Source: Verrucomicrobiia bacterium (GTDB lineage: Bacteria > Verrucomicrobiota > Verrucomicrobiia > Limisphaerales > UBA9464). Taken from it: a DNA stretch of 36,719 nt. The translations under genes were made by a program, and so were the position numbers. Position 1 is the stretch's first letter, and each line of letters opens with the position of its first letter. Shown here piece after piece: positions 1 to 10,300 of this stretch. The DNA lies in contig JAHCBB010000046.1 of assembly GCA_019634635.1 (NCBI GenBank), positions 1-36,719 on the forward strand, written 5' to 3'. Below the pieces are notes generated by a model that ran no database searches, was not told where the DNA came from, and saw nothing but the letters and a program-made list of their open reading frames with translations.

Positions 1-688
1 CGTGATTCGGGAGGAGATAGGAAATGCCTTTACAAAAGGGGCCGCTGCGCCTCCTGGCGCCAGAGGGGTGAACTGATAGGCTCGGACCGAACCGCAAGGC
101 ACTCATCCCGGCAGCGCGGCAACCCCGAATCGGTGCGATGCGCCCGGGTCTGGCATCCCATTCGCCGGCGAATCGGCCGGGGCCTGACCTCCAGTCAGGT
201 AGCACCAGGTGCCTGGGCCTCGTGAACGAGCGAACGCGGCCGAACCTCCAGGACGACTGGACTCGATGCGCGGCCGCGAACAAGCTCTGCATAATTGAGT
301 AATCTCGTGCGACGTTCCGATTGACAAGTCTGGAATTCGGGTTGGGCGCGAAATAACGAAGCGTTATTCGGAGCGGCTGCGGCGTTAGGCCACAGAATGG
401 AGCAGTGGCCGGGCCCATGTGCGCGGGAGGGAAGGTTCGCCCCCCGACGGATGCCCCCCTTGCCATCCAATCTTCGAATCGGAATGACGCGTGCACCTCC
501 CCGGCTCCAGCCGAGGCAATACATTGCATGAGCTGCCTTCATCAGGACGGCACGGGTGACCGGGGAGCATGAGGTGGCCGCACGCCCGGACGCTCCCGTT
601 GTGGAGAATCATGCGGACCGGACCTCCAGCCGGCACTGTCGGGCGCGTATGCTTGACCAACCCCGGCTCCACCAACACTTTCGACGCC
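1..688. other. Gene-poor leading region
   Basis: No reading frame here looks like a protein: the open frames on both strands are rich in Arg, Ser and Pro, share no family motif and overlap each other. A perfect 6-bp stem (CCTGAC / GTCAGG, 5-nt loop) lies at 183-199 but has no T-run, so it is not a convincing terminator. The region probably holds the promoter for the protease pair that starts at 689, but I could not place a confident -35/-10. It may also contain decayed sequence. Confidence 0.5.
183..199. repeat. Short perfect hairpin
   Basis: CCTGAC at 183-188 and GTCAGG at 194-199 form a perfect 6-bp stem around a 5-nt loop in the non-coding leader region. There is no following T-tract on either strand. 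It could be an operator-like palindrome or chance in GC-rich DNA. Confidence 0.25.
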
Positions 689-2137
689 ATGCGCTTCCGG
701 CTGTTTTTCGTTCTGAGCCTGGTCGCGGCCGCAGCCCTGCGGGCCGGGTCGCCGGAACGTTCGGTCGTCCAGATCCTGACCTTCAGCCAGACGCCCGTCT
801 TTGATGCACCGTGGCGGTTCGACCCGGTCCGACGCTCCGGGGGGTCCGGCTTTGTGATCAAGGGGCGTCGCATCATGACCAATGCGCATGTGGTTGCGTG
901 GGCCCGGCAAATCCTTGTGCGCCGCTATCAGGATCCCCGCCCCTTCCAGGCGCGGGTTGCGTACATCGGCCATGATTGCGATCTCGCCCTTCTTGAAGTG
1001 GACGACCCGTCCTTCTTCGACGGGCTGGAGCCGCTGGAGTTTGGGGATCTTCCCGCGGTCCGGTCCACGGTGGTCAGCGTGGGCTATCCGGCTGGCGGCG
1101 AGCAGATCTCGTACACCCGTGGCGTGGTCTCGAGAATTGAAATCCAAAACTACTCGCATCCCGGGAATCGCGCCCTGTTGGCCGTGCAGACCGACGCCGC
1201 CATCAACCCGGGAAACAGCGGCGGCCCCGTCCTCCAGGACGACGAGGTCGTGGGAGTGGTCTTCCAGGGGATCCCCGGACTGGAGAACGCCGGGTTTTTC
1301 ATTCCACCGGAAGTCATCCACCATTTCCTCAAGGACGTCGAAGATGGCCGCTATGACGGCTTTCCCATGGCCGGGATCCGTTTGGTGGCGCTGCACAACC
1401 CCGCGTATCGGGCCCATTTGGGCCTCGACAACGAGCCCGTGGGTGCCCGGGTGGACGGCCTGCTGTCCGGAAGTCCGGCGGAGGCCGTCCTCAAGCCTGA
1501 TGACGTGCTGCTGGAGGTCGCCGGTTACGCGGTCGGCAGTGATGGCACCGTGCTGTACGAAGGCAATCGCGTGCCGGTCGCGCTGATTTTTCAATCCCCG
1601 CAGAATGGCGAATCGGTCCGCCTCAAACTGCTTCGAGACCGGCAGCCCATGGAACTGGATCTTCCCGTCGCCGTGTATGAGGGCGACCGGCTTGCCGGGA
1701 ACCAGTACGATTCCCCCCCCCGCTATGTGGTCCACGGTGGCCTCGTGTTCACCCCCTTGAGCGCGGATTACCTTCGAACCCTCGGACGCGATCAGACGGA
1801 TGCCGGGGCGGCGGCGCTGATCTACGAGTTGTACTACCGGCGCAGCGAGCAACCCGGCCAGGCACGTCCGGAACCCGTCGTGCTCGCCGCCACACTGGCG
1901 CATCCGGTCAATGCCAACCTTTCCATCCGGGGCCGGGCCCTTGTGGACACCATCAACGGCGTCCGCATCGAGCGACTCGAAGACGTCGTCCAGGCCCTGG
2001 AGTCGTGCGCCTCGGACCAGCACGTCATCGAGTTTTCGGGCCGCGGAGGCTTTGAGTGCCTGGATCGGGATGCCGCTGCCGCCGCCAATCCGGAGATCCT
2101 CGAAACCTATGGGATCCCCTCCGATCGCCGCCTATGA
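689..2137 (+). CDS. Secreted trypsin-like serine protease with PDZ region (HtrA/DegP-like)
   Basis: A 482-residue HtrA-like endopeptidase expected to act outside the cytoplasm. The ATG at 689 was chosen over the upstream in-frame start at 569 because it opens directly into a signal peptide (basic MRFR, then a hydrophobic stretch to about residue 20); the 40 extra residues have no family character. The catalytic triad is complete: His67 in TNAHVV, Asp98 in DCDLALL, Ser177 in NPGNSGGPV. After the protease domain (about 45-220) comes a PDZ-like region (about 230-345) with SPAEAVLKPDDVLLEVAG, then a second less typical PDZ-like segment near the C terminus. No strong Shine-Dalgarno precedes the start. 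The stop overlaps the next gene's ATG (ATGA at 2134-2137), so translation is probably coupled. The exact substrate is unknown. Confidence 0.88.
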   Translation: MRFRLFFVLSLVAAAALRAGSPERSVVQILTFSQTPVFDAPWRFDPVRRSGGSGFVIKGRRIMTNAHVVAWARQILVRRYQDPRPFQARVAYIGHDCDLALLEVDDPSFFDGLEPLEFGDLPAVRSTVVSVGYPAGGEQISYTRGVVSRIEIQNYSHPGNRALLAVQTDAAINPGNSGGPVLQDDEVVGVVFQGIPGLENAGFFIPPEVIHHFLKDVEDGRYDGFPMAGIRLVALHNPAYRAHLGLDNEPVGARVDGLLSGSPAEAVLKPDDVLLEVAGYAVGSDGTVLYEGNRVPVALIFQSPQNGESVRLKLLRDRQPMELDLPVAVYEGDRLAGNQYDSPPRYVVHGGLVFTPLSADYLRTLGRDQTDAGAAALIYELYYRRSEQPGQARPEPVVLAATLAHPVNANLSIRGRALVDTINGVRIERLEDVVQALESCASDQHVIEFSGRGGFECLDRDAAAAANPEILETYGIPSDRRL

Positions 2138-3612
2138 ACCCCCTGCACCGACTGCCGTCCCTGCTGCTCCTGATCGCACTCACCGGCACCGCGCTGGGCG
2201 CGGACCCGCGATCCTGGGACCGCAGCTACGTCACCTTGGAGGTGACCTACAAGGATTACGACTATGCGCAGCCCTGGAGCCGGCCCACACGCACCGTCCG
2301 CAAGGGGGCGCTGGTCCTTGGGGGCCGCGAACTGCTGACCACGGCCCAGCACCTGCCGGGTGCGACCCTGGTGCGGGTTCAGCGCGGAGGGCGGGGCACC
2401 TGGTATGATGGACGCGTCGTTTGGACCGATCCACATGCCAATCTGGCCCTCGTGACGGCGGATGCGGAGGCGTTCTGGGAAGGACTCAAGCCTGCGGAGC
2501 TCGCGCCGGTGGTTCCGGCATCCCCGGACTTCAACCTTTTGCGCTGGCGGGATGGCAACTTGGAGAGCCGGCGGGTGGAATTCAGCAAATTCAGCGTCCG
2601 CGAGGGTCTGCTGAGCTTCGCCCCCCGGCTGACGCTGGAGGTCAACACGGAATTGGGCGGCCTGGGTTGGGCCGAGGCGGTCACGCTGAACGGGGCGGTG
2701 GTCGGGCTGACGGCCGCCAAGACAGGCAACACCTGCCAGGTCATTCCCTCGTCATTCATCCGGCAGGTGCTCGACGCCCGCGACGACGGCAGCTCCCCGG
2801 GCCTCGGGTATTTCGACTTCACCTGGCAGCCTGGCGACAACCCCGCAACCCTGCGTCACCTTCGACTGGACGGCCCCGAGCGTGGCGCAGTGGTGACGGA
2901 AGTGATCAACCGGACCAACCGGCCCGCCGTGCTCCGCCCCCGGGATGTGCTGCTGGAGGTGGATGGATTCCCGGTGGATGTGCAGGGCGACTACGAGGAT
3001 CCCGACTACGGCTACCTCATGCTCGAAAACCTCGCCACACGGCGCCATTTTGCCGGGGACGTGGTCCCAATGCGCATCTGGCGGGATGGCACCGAGGAGG
3101 CCGTGGACTACGTGCTGCCTCCGGTGACCTATGCCGATGAACTGGTGCCACAGCAATCCTTCGGGCATGACCCGGAGTATCTGCTTGCCGGCGGACTGGT
3201 GTTTCAACCCTTGATCCAGCCGTTCCTTCGGGTCTGGGGCGACGACTGGCGGCGACGCGCCCCGTTCCGTCTCCAACACTATCAGCGGGACCATCCGACG
3301 CCGGAACGCCCCTCCCTCGTGATCCTCAGCACCGTGCTGCCCGATCCGGTCAACCTCGGATATCAGGACGTCCGATTCCTCGTCGTGGACCAGGTGAATC
3401 GCCGCAGGATTTCCACGCTGGGTGATCTTGCGGCGGCGCTCGAAAATCCCACTGATGGCGTGCATCGGATCGAGTTCATGCCCGGCGATTCCTTGCAGCG
3501 GATGCTGCTCGATGCCGCGGAGACCGAAGCCTCCGCACCGCGCGTCCTGCAGCGGTACGGCATTCCTGCCGCCCAGAACGTTGTGGACCGTGAGCCGAGC
3601 TCCGGTCCGTAG
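2134..3612 (+). CDS. Secreted trypsin-like/PDZ pseudoprotease, paralogue of the upstream gene
   Basis: 492 residues with a signal peptide (MNPLHRL, hydrophobic core, cleavage near ALGA at 20-23). It follows the same plan as its neighbour: trypsin-like fold, PDZ segment (RPRDVLLEVDGFPVD) and a C-terminal part that aligns from start to end, including endings of the type RYGIP. The triad is broken. His73 survives in TTAQHLP, but the Asp position reads Asn103 (HANLALV). Aligning on the following VVG places Trp179 where the nucleophile Ser should be, in a segment (ELGGLGWAEAV) with no GNSGGP motif. It is therefore predicted to be non-catalytic, perhaps a substrate-binding or regulatory partner of the active protease. 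The ATG overlaps the upstream stop by 4 nt, implying stoichiometric, coupled synthesis. Confidence 0.85.
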   Translation: MNPLHRLPSLLLLIALTGTALGADPRSWDRSYVTLEVTYKDYDYAQPWSRPTRTVRKGALVLGGRELLTTAQHLPGATLVRVQRGGRGTWYDGRVVWTDPHANLALVTADAEAFWEGLKPAELAPVVPASPDFNLLRWRDGNLESRRVEFSKFSVREGLLSFAPRLTLEVNTELGGLGWAEAVTLNGAVVGLTAAKTGNTCQVIPSSFIRQVLDARDDGSSPGLGYFDFTWQPGDNPATLRHLRLDGPERGAVVTEVINRTNRPAVLRPRDVLLEVDGFPVDVQGDYEDPDYGYLMLENLATRRHFAGDVVPMRIWRDGTEEAVDYVLPPVTYADELVPQQSFGHDPEYLLAGGLVFQPLIQPFLRVWGDDWRRRAPFRLQHYQRDHPTPERPSLVILSTVLPDPVNLGYQDVRFLVVDQVNRRRISTLGDLAAALENPTDGVHRIEFMPGDSLQRMLLDAAETEASAPRVLQRYGIPAAQNVVDREPSSGP

Positions 3613-3647
3613 GGGGTGTCCGCGACCCCTGGAACCGGCCGGCCGTT

Positions 3648-3663
3648 CCGGACAAAAGTCCGG
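3648..3663. terminator. Candidate bidirectional terminator hairpin
   Basis: CCGGAC (3648-3653) and GTCCGG (3658-3663) form a perfect 6-bp stem with an AAAA loop. It sits in the 51-nt gap between the convergent stops of the pseudoprotease gene and ilvD, touching the ilvD stop at 3664. There is no T-run, so intrinsic termination would be weak. Confidence 0.4.
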
Positions 3664-5385
3664 TCAGAATTGCCGGTCGGTGACGGCCCCGTCGCTTGCA
3701 GAACTGACCAGGGCCGCATATTTCGCGAGGACACCCCGGGTATACCGGGGCTTGGGCTGACGCCACAGGCGCAATCGCCGGTCGAGCTCCGCTGCGGAAA
3801 CCCCCAACGTGATGGCCCGACGGGCCGCATCAATCGTGATGACGTCCCCGTTCTTCACGACGGCCAGCGGGCCACCGTCGAACGCCTCCGGGGTGACGTG
3901 ACCGATCACAAACCCGTGGGATCCGCCGCTGAACCGGCCGTCGGTGATCAGGGCCACCTCCTTGCCCAGCCCCTTGCCCATGATGGCGCTGGTGGGCGAC
4001 AGCATTTCGCGCATGCCCGGACCACCTTTGGGCCCCTCGCCGCGGATGACCACGACGTGTCCCGAACGGACCCGGCCACCAAGGATTCCCTGCAAGGCAT
4101 CCTCCTCGCGCTCAAAAACAATCGCCCGGCCCTCAAAATGGAGGCCTTCTTTTCCGGAGATTTTTCCGACGGCGCCGCCCGGACACAGGTTGCCCCGAAA
4201 GACGACGAGGTGACTCGTGGCCTTGATCGGGTTGTTGAAGCTGCGGATGATCTCCTGGCCGTCGGGATACGCGGGCGCGTTTTTGAGGTTCTGTCGAAGC
4301 GTTCGCCCGGTGGCGGTGATGACGTCGCCGTGCATCAATCCCTCGTCGAGGAGCAGGCGCATCAGCGGCACCGTGCCACCGATTTCCACCAGGCGTGCCA
4401 TGACATAGCGTCCCGACGGTTTGAGGTCCGCCAGCACCGGAACGCGCTTCCCGATGCGCGTCCAGTCATCAAGGGTCAGCTTCACTCCGGCGCTGTGGGC
4501 CATGGCGATGAGGTGCATCACCGCGTTGGTGGAGCCGCCGAGGGCGATCACGACGGTCATGGCGTTCTCAAACGCCTCCCGGGTCATGATGTCGCGCGGG
4601 CGGATGCCCCGCTTGAGCAGGTGCAGCACCGCCGCGCCGGCGCGCTCGCAGTCCTCCGTCTTGGCGGGGGACACGGCGGCCTGCGCGGACGAATTGGGAA
4701 GGCTCATGCCCAGGGCCTCGATGGCGCTGGCCATGGTGTTGGCGGTGTACATGCCGCCGCAGGACCCGGCGCCCGGAATCGCCACTTCGGCCACCCGTTC
4801 CACGTCGGCCGCCGAGCAACCGCCGGCGGCGTTGCGCCCCACCGCCTCAAAAATGTTCACCAGATCCACATCCCGTCCGTCGAGTTGCCCGGGCAGGATC
4901 GTGCCCCCGTACACGAACACGCTGGGACGGTTCAGGCGCCCCATCGCCATCACGCAGCCGGGCATGTTCTTGTCGCAGCCGCCCACGGCCACGAAGCCGT
5001 CAAATCCCTGGCAGCCGACAACCGTCTCAATCGAGTCGGCGATCACCTCGCGGGAAACCAGGGAGTATTTCATGCCCTCGGTGCCCATCGAGATGCCGTC
5101 GGAAACGGTGATCGTGTTGAACGCGACCGCCTTTCCCCCGGCACTGTTGATCCCCTGGGCCACGCTGACCGCCAGCTGGTCAATGTGCATGTTGCACGGC
5201 GTCACCATGCTCCAGGTCGAGGCCACCCCGATCTGGGGTTTCCTGAAATCCTCACGCTTGAAACCCGTCGCATACAACATGCCCCGGCTGGGGGCGCGCT
5301 CGATGCCGTCCACGACCAGGGACGAATGCTGGCGCAAATCGGATTTCGACGAGGGACGGGGCCGTGAAGTGGTTTTCTTGCTCAT
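3664..5385 (-). CDS. ilvD: Dihydroxy-acid dehydratase
   Basis: A 573-residue cytoplasmic enzyme that dehydrates 2,3-dihydroxy-isovalerate and 2,3-dihydroxy-3-methylvalerate to the keto acids in isoleucine/valine synthesis. The length fits the IlvD/Edd family. The three Fe-S cysteines are visible: Cys64 in TPCNMH, Cys137 in GGCDKNMPG and Cys209 in PGAGSCGGMYTANTM. Other family blocks include SDGISMG, GGSTNAVMHL and TDGRFSGG. The start is the ATG at 5385 (MSKKTTSRP); the open frame runs upstream to 7041, but that stretch is antisense to glnS and has no family similarity. It is divergent from glnS and convergent with the protease pair. No other branched-chain amino acid gene is nearby, so it appears to be a stand-alone locus. 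Confidence 0.97.
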   Translation of the reverse strand: MSKKTTSRPRPSSKSDLRQHSSLVVDGIERAPSRGMLYATGFKREDFRKPQIGVASTWSMVTPCNMHIDQLAVSVAQGINSAGGKAVAFNTITVSDGISMGTEGMKYSLVSREVIADSIETVVGCQGFDGFVAVGGCDKNMPGCVMAMGRLNRPSVFVYGGTILPGQLDGRDVDLVNIFEAVGRNAAGGCSAADVERVAEVAIPGAGSCGGMYTANTMASAIEALGMSLPNSSAQAAVSPAKTEDCERAGAAVLHLLKRGIRPRDIMTREAFENAMTVVIALGGSTNAVMHLIAMAHSAGVKLTLDDWTRIGKRVPVLADLKPSGRYVMARLVEIGGTVPLMRLLLDEGLMHGDVITATGRTLRQNLKNAPAYPDGQEIIRSFNNPIKATSHLVVFRGNLCPGGAVGKISGKEGLHFEGRAIVFEREEDALQGILGGRVRSGHVVVIRGEGPKGGPGMREMLSPTSAIMGKGLGKEVALITDGRFSGGSHGFVIGHVTPEAFDGGPLAVVKNGDVITIDAARRAITLGVSAAELDRRLRLWRQPKPRYTRGVLAKYAALVSSASDGAVTDRQF

Positions 5386-5529
5386 GAAGACGCCGCCAGT
5401 GTGTCGGCACTGCGGGACGTCCGGAAGCGCGAAGTGAAGTCGCTGCGCAAACGGCAGACGTCGTCGCGCCGGGCATGCCTCATGCCTCGACTTGGAGGGG
5501 ATCAGGATCGTATCAATCCGCCCGCACGT
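5386..5529. promoter_or_regulatory. Divergent ilvD/glnS intergenic region
   Basis: This 144-bp gap separates two divergent genes and must hold promoters for both unless they are read from further away. I could not identify a convincing -35/-10 pair, a T-box or a leader peptide for ilvD. Confidence 0.35.
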
Positions 5530-7368
5530 ATGGTTGACTCCGCCGCTCCCTCTCCCGATGCCGCCGTCCCGGACGATTTTATCCGCTCGCAGGTGGCCGG
5601 GGATCTCGCGTCGGGGCGCACTCCCCGGATCCACACCCGGTTCCCTCCCGAGCCCAACGGTCACCTGCACATCGGCCATGCCAAATCCATCTGCCTGAAC
5701 TTCGGCATCGCCGACCAGTTTGGCGGCGTGTGCAACCTGCGGCTCGACGACACAAATCCGACTCGGGAGGAGACCGCGTATGTGGACGCGATTGTGGCGG
5801 ATGTCTGCTGGCTGGTGGAGGGCTGGGCGGCATCCCGGATCGGCCTCAAGCCGGCTGGCCGGCCACCGGCCTGCACCGGAGTGGGGGACGGCCTCGATGT
5901 CCATCAACCGGCAACGACGGGTCCCGCGCCGGAAGGCACCGTGCTGGAACCTCTCTTCGCCTCGGACTACTTCCCCGCGCTTTACGAGCTGGCGACCCGC
6001 CTGATCCGCAAAGGACTGGCGTACGTGTGCGACCTGTCGCCGGAGGAAACGGAGCAACGGCGCGGCAGCCCGGATCGCCCGGGCGTCGAGAGCCCCTTTC
6101 GTGCACGAAGCGTCGAGGAGAACCTCGACCTGTTTGCCCGGATGAAGGCCGGGGAATTTCCCGACGGGGCCCGCACGCTGCGGGCACGGCTTGACATGGC
6201 CTCGCCGAACCTCTGGTTGCGGGATCCGGTGCTGTACCGAATCCGCCACGCGGCGCACCACCGCACGGGCGATCGGTGGTGTGTCTATCCCATGTACGAC
6301 TTCGCCCACGGACTCAGCGACTACATCGAGGGCATCACCCATTCCATCTGCACCCTCGAGTTCGAGGTCCATCGCCCGCTGTACGACTGGATCCTCAAGA
6401 GCCTGGACCTGCCCCGCCCCCTGCCCCGCCAAATCGAATTCGCACGCCTGAACCTCGGCTACACGCTGATGAGCAAGCGGCATCTGCGGGAACTGATTTC
6501 GTGCGGAGACGTCTCCGGGTGGGACGACCCCCGATTGCCGACGCTGTCCGGTCTCCGTCGCCGCGGAATCCCCGCGCAAGCGGTGCGGGCGTTCGTGCTG
6601 CGGACGGGCGTGACCAAGTTCAATGCCATCACCGACCTGTCGCTGTTCGAGCATGTGATTCGGGACGAGCTGAATCGTACCGCCACGCGACGGCTGGCCG
6701 TCTTGCGTCCCTTGAAGCTGGTGCTCACCAATCTGGCCCCGGGCGACGTCTGCGCCTTCGACGCGGTGAACAATCCCGAAGATCCCGGCGCGGGCACCCG
6801 GGTGGTCCACCTCGGGCGCGAGGTATTCATCGAACAGGAGGACTTCCAGGAAAATCCGCCGCCCAAGTATTTCCGGCTCAGACCTGGAGGGGAAGTGCGA
6901 CTGAAATATGCCTGCATCGTCCGCTGCGATTCCATGGTCAAGGATGCCTCGGGCCGGGTGATCGAAGTCCATGGGACCGCCGATCTGGACACCCGGACCG
7001 GGGGGCCCAATGCCAGCCGCAAGGTCAAGGGGACGATCCATTGGGTGAACGCCGCCGAGGCCACAACGGTGGAGGTCCGGCTCGTGGACCGGCTGTTTCA
7101 GGAAGAGGAACCCGGGCGCGACGGCCGTGACCCGAGGTCGTCGTTGAACCCCGGCTCACTTGAAGTGCTGACGGCCCGGGCGGAGCCTTCGTTGAGCCGG
7201 CCGGAGCCCGGAGTCCGGTTCCAGTTTGAGCGGCTCGGCTATTTCTGGCCCGATCCGGTCGCGTCCCGGCCGGACCGGCTGGTCTTTCTCCGCATCCTGC
7301 CCCTCAAGGATCCGTGGGCTCGTCAGGCGACCGATGCCGGCCGCCGGACGGCTCCTGCTCCGTCGTGA
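5530..7368 (+). CDS. glnS: Glutaminyl-tRNA synthetase with an internal insertion
   Basis: A class I aminoacyl-tRNA synthetase charging tRNA-Gln, 612 residues versus 554 in E. coli. The class I signatures are present: PPEPNGHLHIGH (HIGH at 47-50) and LMSKR (314-317). GlnRS-specific blocks such as RLDDTNP, WCVYPMYDFAH, GWDDPRLPTLSGLRRRG and KVKGTIHWV follow, with the beta-barrel anticodon-binding domain to the end. The ATG at 5530 gives MVDSAAPSP; the frame stays open upstream to 5401 without family similarity. Roughly residues 100-143 are unusual: between the block ending DVCWLVEGW and the conserved ASDYF there is a Pro/Gly-rich insertion of about 35-40 residues. The last 65 nt overlap the 3' end of the convergent kinase gene. 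Confidence 0.95.
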   Translation: MVDSAAPSPDAAVPDDFIRSQVAGDLASGRTPRIHTRFPPEPNGHLHIGHAKSICLNFGIADQFGGVCNLRLDDTNPTREETAYVDAIVADVCWLVEGWAASRIGLKPAGRPPACTGVGDGLDVHQPATTGPAPEGTVLEPLFASDYFPALYELATRLIRKGLAYVCDLSPEETEQRRGSPDRPGVESPFRARSVEENLDLFARMKAGEFPDGARTLRARLDMASPNLWLRDPVLYRIRHAAHHRTGDRWCVYPMYDFAHGLSDYIEGITHSICTLEFEVHRPLYDWILKSLDLPRPLPRQIEFARLNLGYTLMSKRHLRELISCGDVSGWDDPRLPTLSGLRRRGIPAQAVRAFVLRTGVTKFNAITDLSLFEHVIRDELNRTATRRLAVLRPLKLVLTNLAPGDVCAFDAVNNPEDPGAGTRVVHLGREVFIEQEDFQENPPPKYFRLRPGGEVRLKYACIVRCDSMVKDASGRVIEVHGTADLDTRTGGPNASRKVKGTIHWVNAAEATTVEVRLVDRLFQEEEPGRDGRDPRSSLNPGSLEVLTARAEPSLSRPEPGVRFQFERLGYFWPDPVASRPDRLVFLRILPLKDPWARQATDAGRRTAPAPS

Positions 7369-10300
7369 CCGCCACAAAGAACGGCGTCACGACGCCGTTG
7401 GCGGAGATCAGTTCCAGGTGCTGCACCTGACGATCCGGAAACGGATTCCCGAGCACCATGTGGTAGAGGACGAAGCGTTTGGCGGGAAAGGACGCCTCGG
7501 TGGACTGGCTGAGGCCCCACCATGCGATCGTTGCCTGATCCAGCCGCGGCGGCTGGTGCGCCGGAATATTGAAGTCCTCCAACTCCCGGCCAAGGCGCAG
7601 CGGGATTGAGGTCTCGCTGCCGTTCGAGTAGCCAAGCCGAACCCGGGCCACCACGGTGCCCCGCGGGACCGACGGGTAGGCGTCGGACGCTCCACCCAGC
7701 AGATGAATTCGCGAAACTTGCCGCCCGATCGGGATATTCCCCGTGCTTTCCGGATACCTGACCGCCTGGTTGAGGAAACGCTCTCCGGAAAGCTGAACAA
7801 TGCCCCGGGCGTCGAAGGTCACCCCGTCGTGGGAAAACAATCCGGCGGGAAACAGGGCCAGACTGTCGTCGGGCAGCTCGATGTCGTTCAACAGCCAGCT
7901 CTTCCACAGCACCGCATTGTAATGCGCCGAAAGGTCCACCTGGTCCGGGCCGGCCCTGGGGTCCCGCTCAGAAAAATCGGGCGGCTTGGGCGTCGGAAGT
8001 TCGGTCGAGACCGGCGCCGCCTGCGGTGGGATGGAGGGGAGATGCGCCTCGGTCCCGAACGCCGTCAGGGGCATGGTGAGTCCCAGTTGCGACAGCGCCC
8101 GGCTCAAATCGGCAAAGTCCCAGACTTCGACGGACTCCCGTGCGGTGCCCACGGCCAACCAGCGGCCACCCGCACTAAACTCCATGCATGTCCATTCGGA
8201 GGCGCGCGGCGAGGTCAACGCCACAATGTTCGTCCAGCGAACGACATCCCGGATCGCGATTCGACTTCGACCCTCGGCCGCCGCCAGGTGACGGGAGTCC
8301 GGCATCCACGCGGTGGCCACCAGCCGACGGTGGGACTCATCGGGCGCCGCGCTCGTTCTCCAGAAATTCCAATCGGGAACCTCGCAGACCCGGTGCTCTC
8401 CCCGCGAAGAGGCCAGCAACCATCGGCCATCGGGGGAAAACTGCAGGAATCCCTCCCCCGCCAAGTTCCCACGCCACTCCAAACGTCCCCCGGAGGTGAC
8501 CACAGCCGGTGCCCCGCCCCGCAGGAGCCAGCAGGCGGTCCATGGTCCGGAGGCGGCGACATGGGACGCCATTCGAAGGTCGGAGTTTGGCACCTGTCCG
8601 ACGACCAGCCCTGTGCCGAGGGCCACCCGTTCGAGTCCGATGTCCGAGCGCGGCAGCACCACCGTGCTCTGGTCCTCCAGCAACGTTCCCGGCTCCAACC
8701 AGACTCCGTCCTCCCAATGCGACGCGTGCGGCACATCCGTCGGCGCGGCGGCCCCGGAATCCTGCCACGTCACCCGCCGCAATGAGTTGCGCCCCTGAAG
8801 GACCATCGAGTTGGTCTCCGGCAGGAACCAGCAGTTCACTGCGCCGAAGTGATCAACAAAAACCACCTCCCGGGGGCGCGCCAGATCGTACAGGTGAACA
8901 CCCGCCTGCTTGATCACGGCAAGGTATCGGGAATCGGGACTGAATCTCAACCGGCGGACGCCCGGCCTCGCCGCATCGGGGAAATGAAGCCGAAGCCGAC
9001 CAACGGCCGGGAGGATTCGGGCCACCCCCCACTCCTGGCTCAGGAAATAGAGGACTTGGGATCCATCCCGGCTGACCTGTTCGGGAGTGAACCAGGCTTC
9101 ACCGATCACCCGCTCGCCCGAATCCGTGTCCCAGATGGACGTCTGCCGACTCCCGCTCCCCACGATCATCAAGAACGGAGACCCCGGGACAAAAAACAGC
9201 CCGGAAACACCCGAGAAGAGCTGGGGCAGGACCAGTGGCTTGCGTGATGGCAACCGCCAGACGACGACATTTCCAGCAGCATCCGAAGCCGCGACCCGAT
9301 GCCCCTCCCATGCCAGCCGTCCCAGCATCGCCTGGTGCTTGAGGCGGTCCAGGACGCAGTCGGCGTCCCAGTCATAGAACTCAACGGTATCGGCGTTCAA
9401 CCGCACCATCACGGGCGATCGTCCATCAGGGGCATGGGCGAACTCATGAGCCATCCCCCGAAACCCGGCCGGGAAGGCCAGCGGCACCCCTGTTGCCGAT
9501 TCCACACGCACGACGCGGCGATCAGCCGCCTGCGCCAGCAGCCAGGATCCCCCCGGATGGAACCCAAGCAGGTTGACGAACGGCTGGTCCCACAGCACCG
9601 CACCATCATCCGCCCGGAGCAGGGTCAAGTGACGGTTGCGGATCAGCGCAACGAAATTCGAGTCCGGGGACACGGTCAACCCACCGGCATTTCCGGCCGG
9701 GAGCCCGTCCTGGCGCCAGCGGAGGGCGTCCGATTCCATCCAGCGCGCCTCCACCGCGCCGTCCGCCAGCGCCCGGTAGTAGATCGAAAAATCGGGACTG
9801 CAGACGATGGGTGAACTGTCCGTCGGACGCTGCCGCCGCGGACGGTCCGGGACGATGTCCATCTGCGCCAGCTGCGCGATGGCCTCGTTCAGGACGTCGG
9901 CATCCTTGGCGATTCGCGCCGCTTCCAGCACGCCCCTCAGACTCTGTTCCCGATGTCCGGCCTCCCCCCGGAGTCGTTCCGCGGCGGCCCGCGCCAGCAG
10001 GGCCGAGCGAAGCTCGATCCGCCTGGCGGCATGGGCCGCATCCTTATCCTGGATTTCCCGCGACAGCCTCAGGGACATGGTGAGTCCACCCAGCCCCGCC
10101 ACCAGAACTGCGAGCGCCAGCGTCCCGGCCATCACCGCCATTCCCGGTCGCCGCCTCGCCCACCGTGACGCACGCCCCCATGGGCTGACCGGACGCGCCG
10201 CCACCGGTTCACCCCGGGCAAACCGCTCCAGATCCTCAGCCAATCCCGAGGCGGAGTCGTAACGGGCCTTGGGATCCTTTTCGAGGCACTTGAGGATGAT

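Noticed and set aside
195..542. 115-residue minus-strand open frame in the leader region
   Set aside because: No family motif, no ribosome site and competing frames on both strands; treated as non-coding.
3616..5367. 583-residue plus-strand open frame opposite ilvD
   Set aside because: The His/Arg/Gly-rich composition is typical of the antisense of a high-GC gene; no family motif, while ilvD on the other strand is certain.
5386..7041. N-terminal extension of the ilvD frame to 1125 residues on the minus strand
   Set aside because: It lies wholly antisense to glnS, is Gly/Arg/His-rich and has no dehydratase similarity; IlvD length fits a start at 5385.
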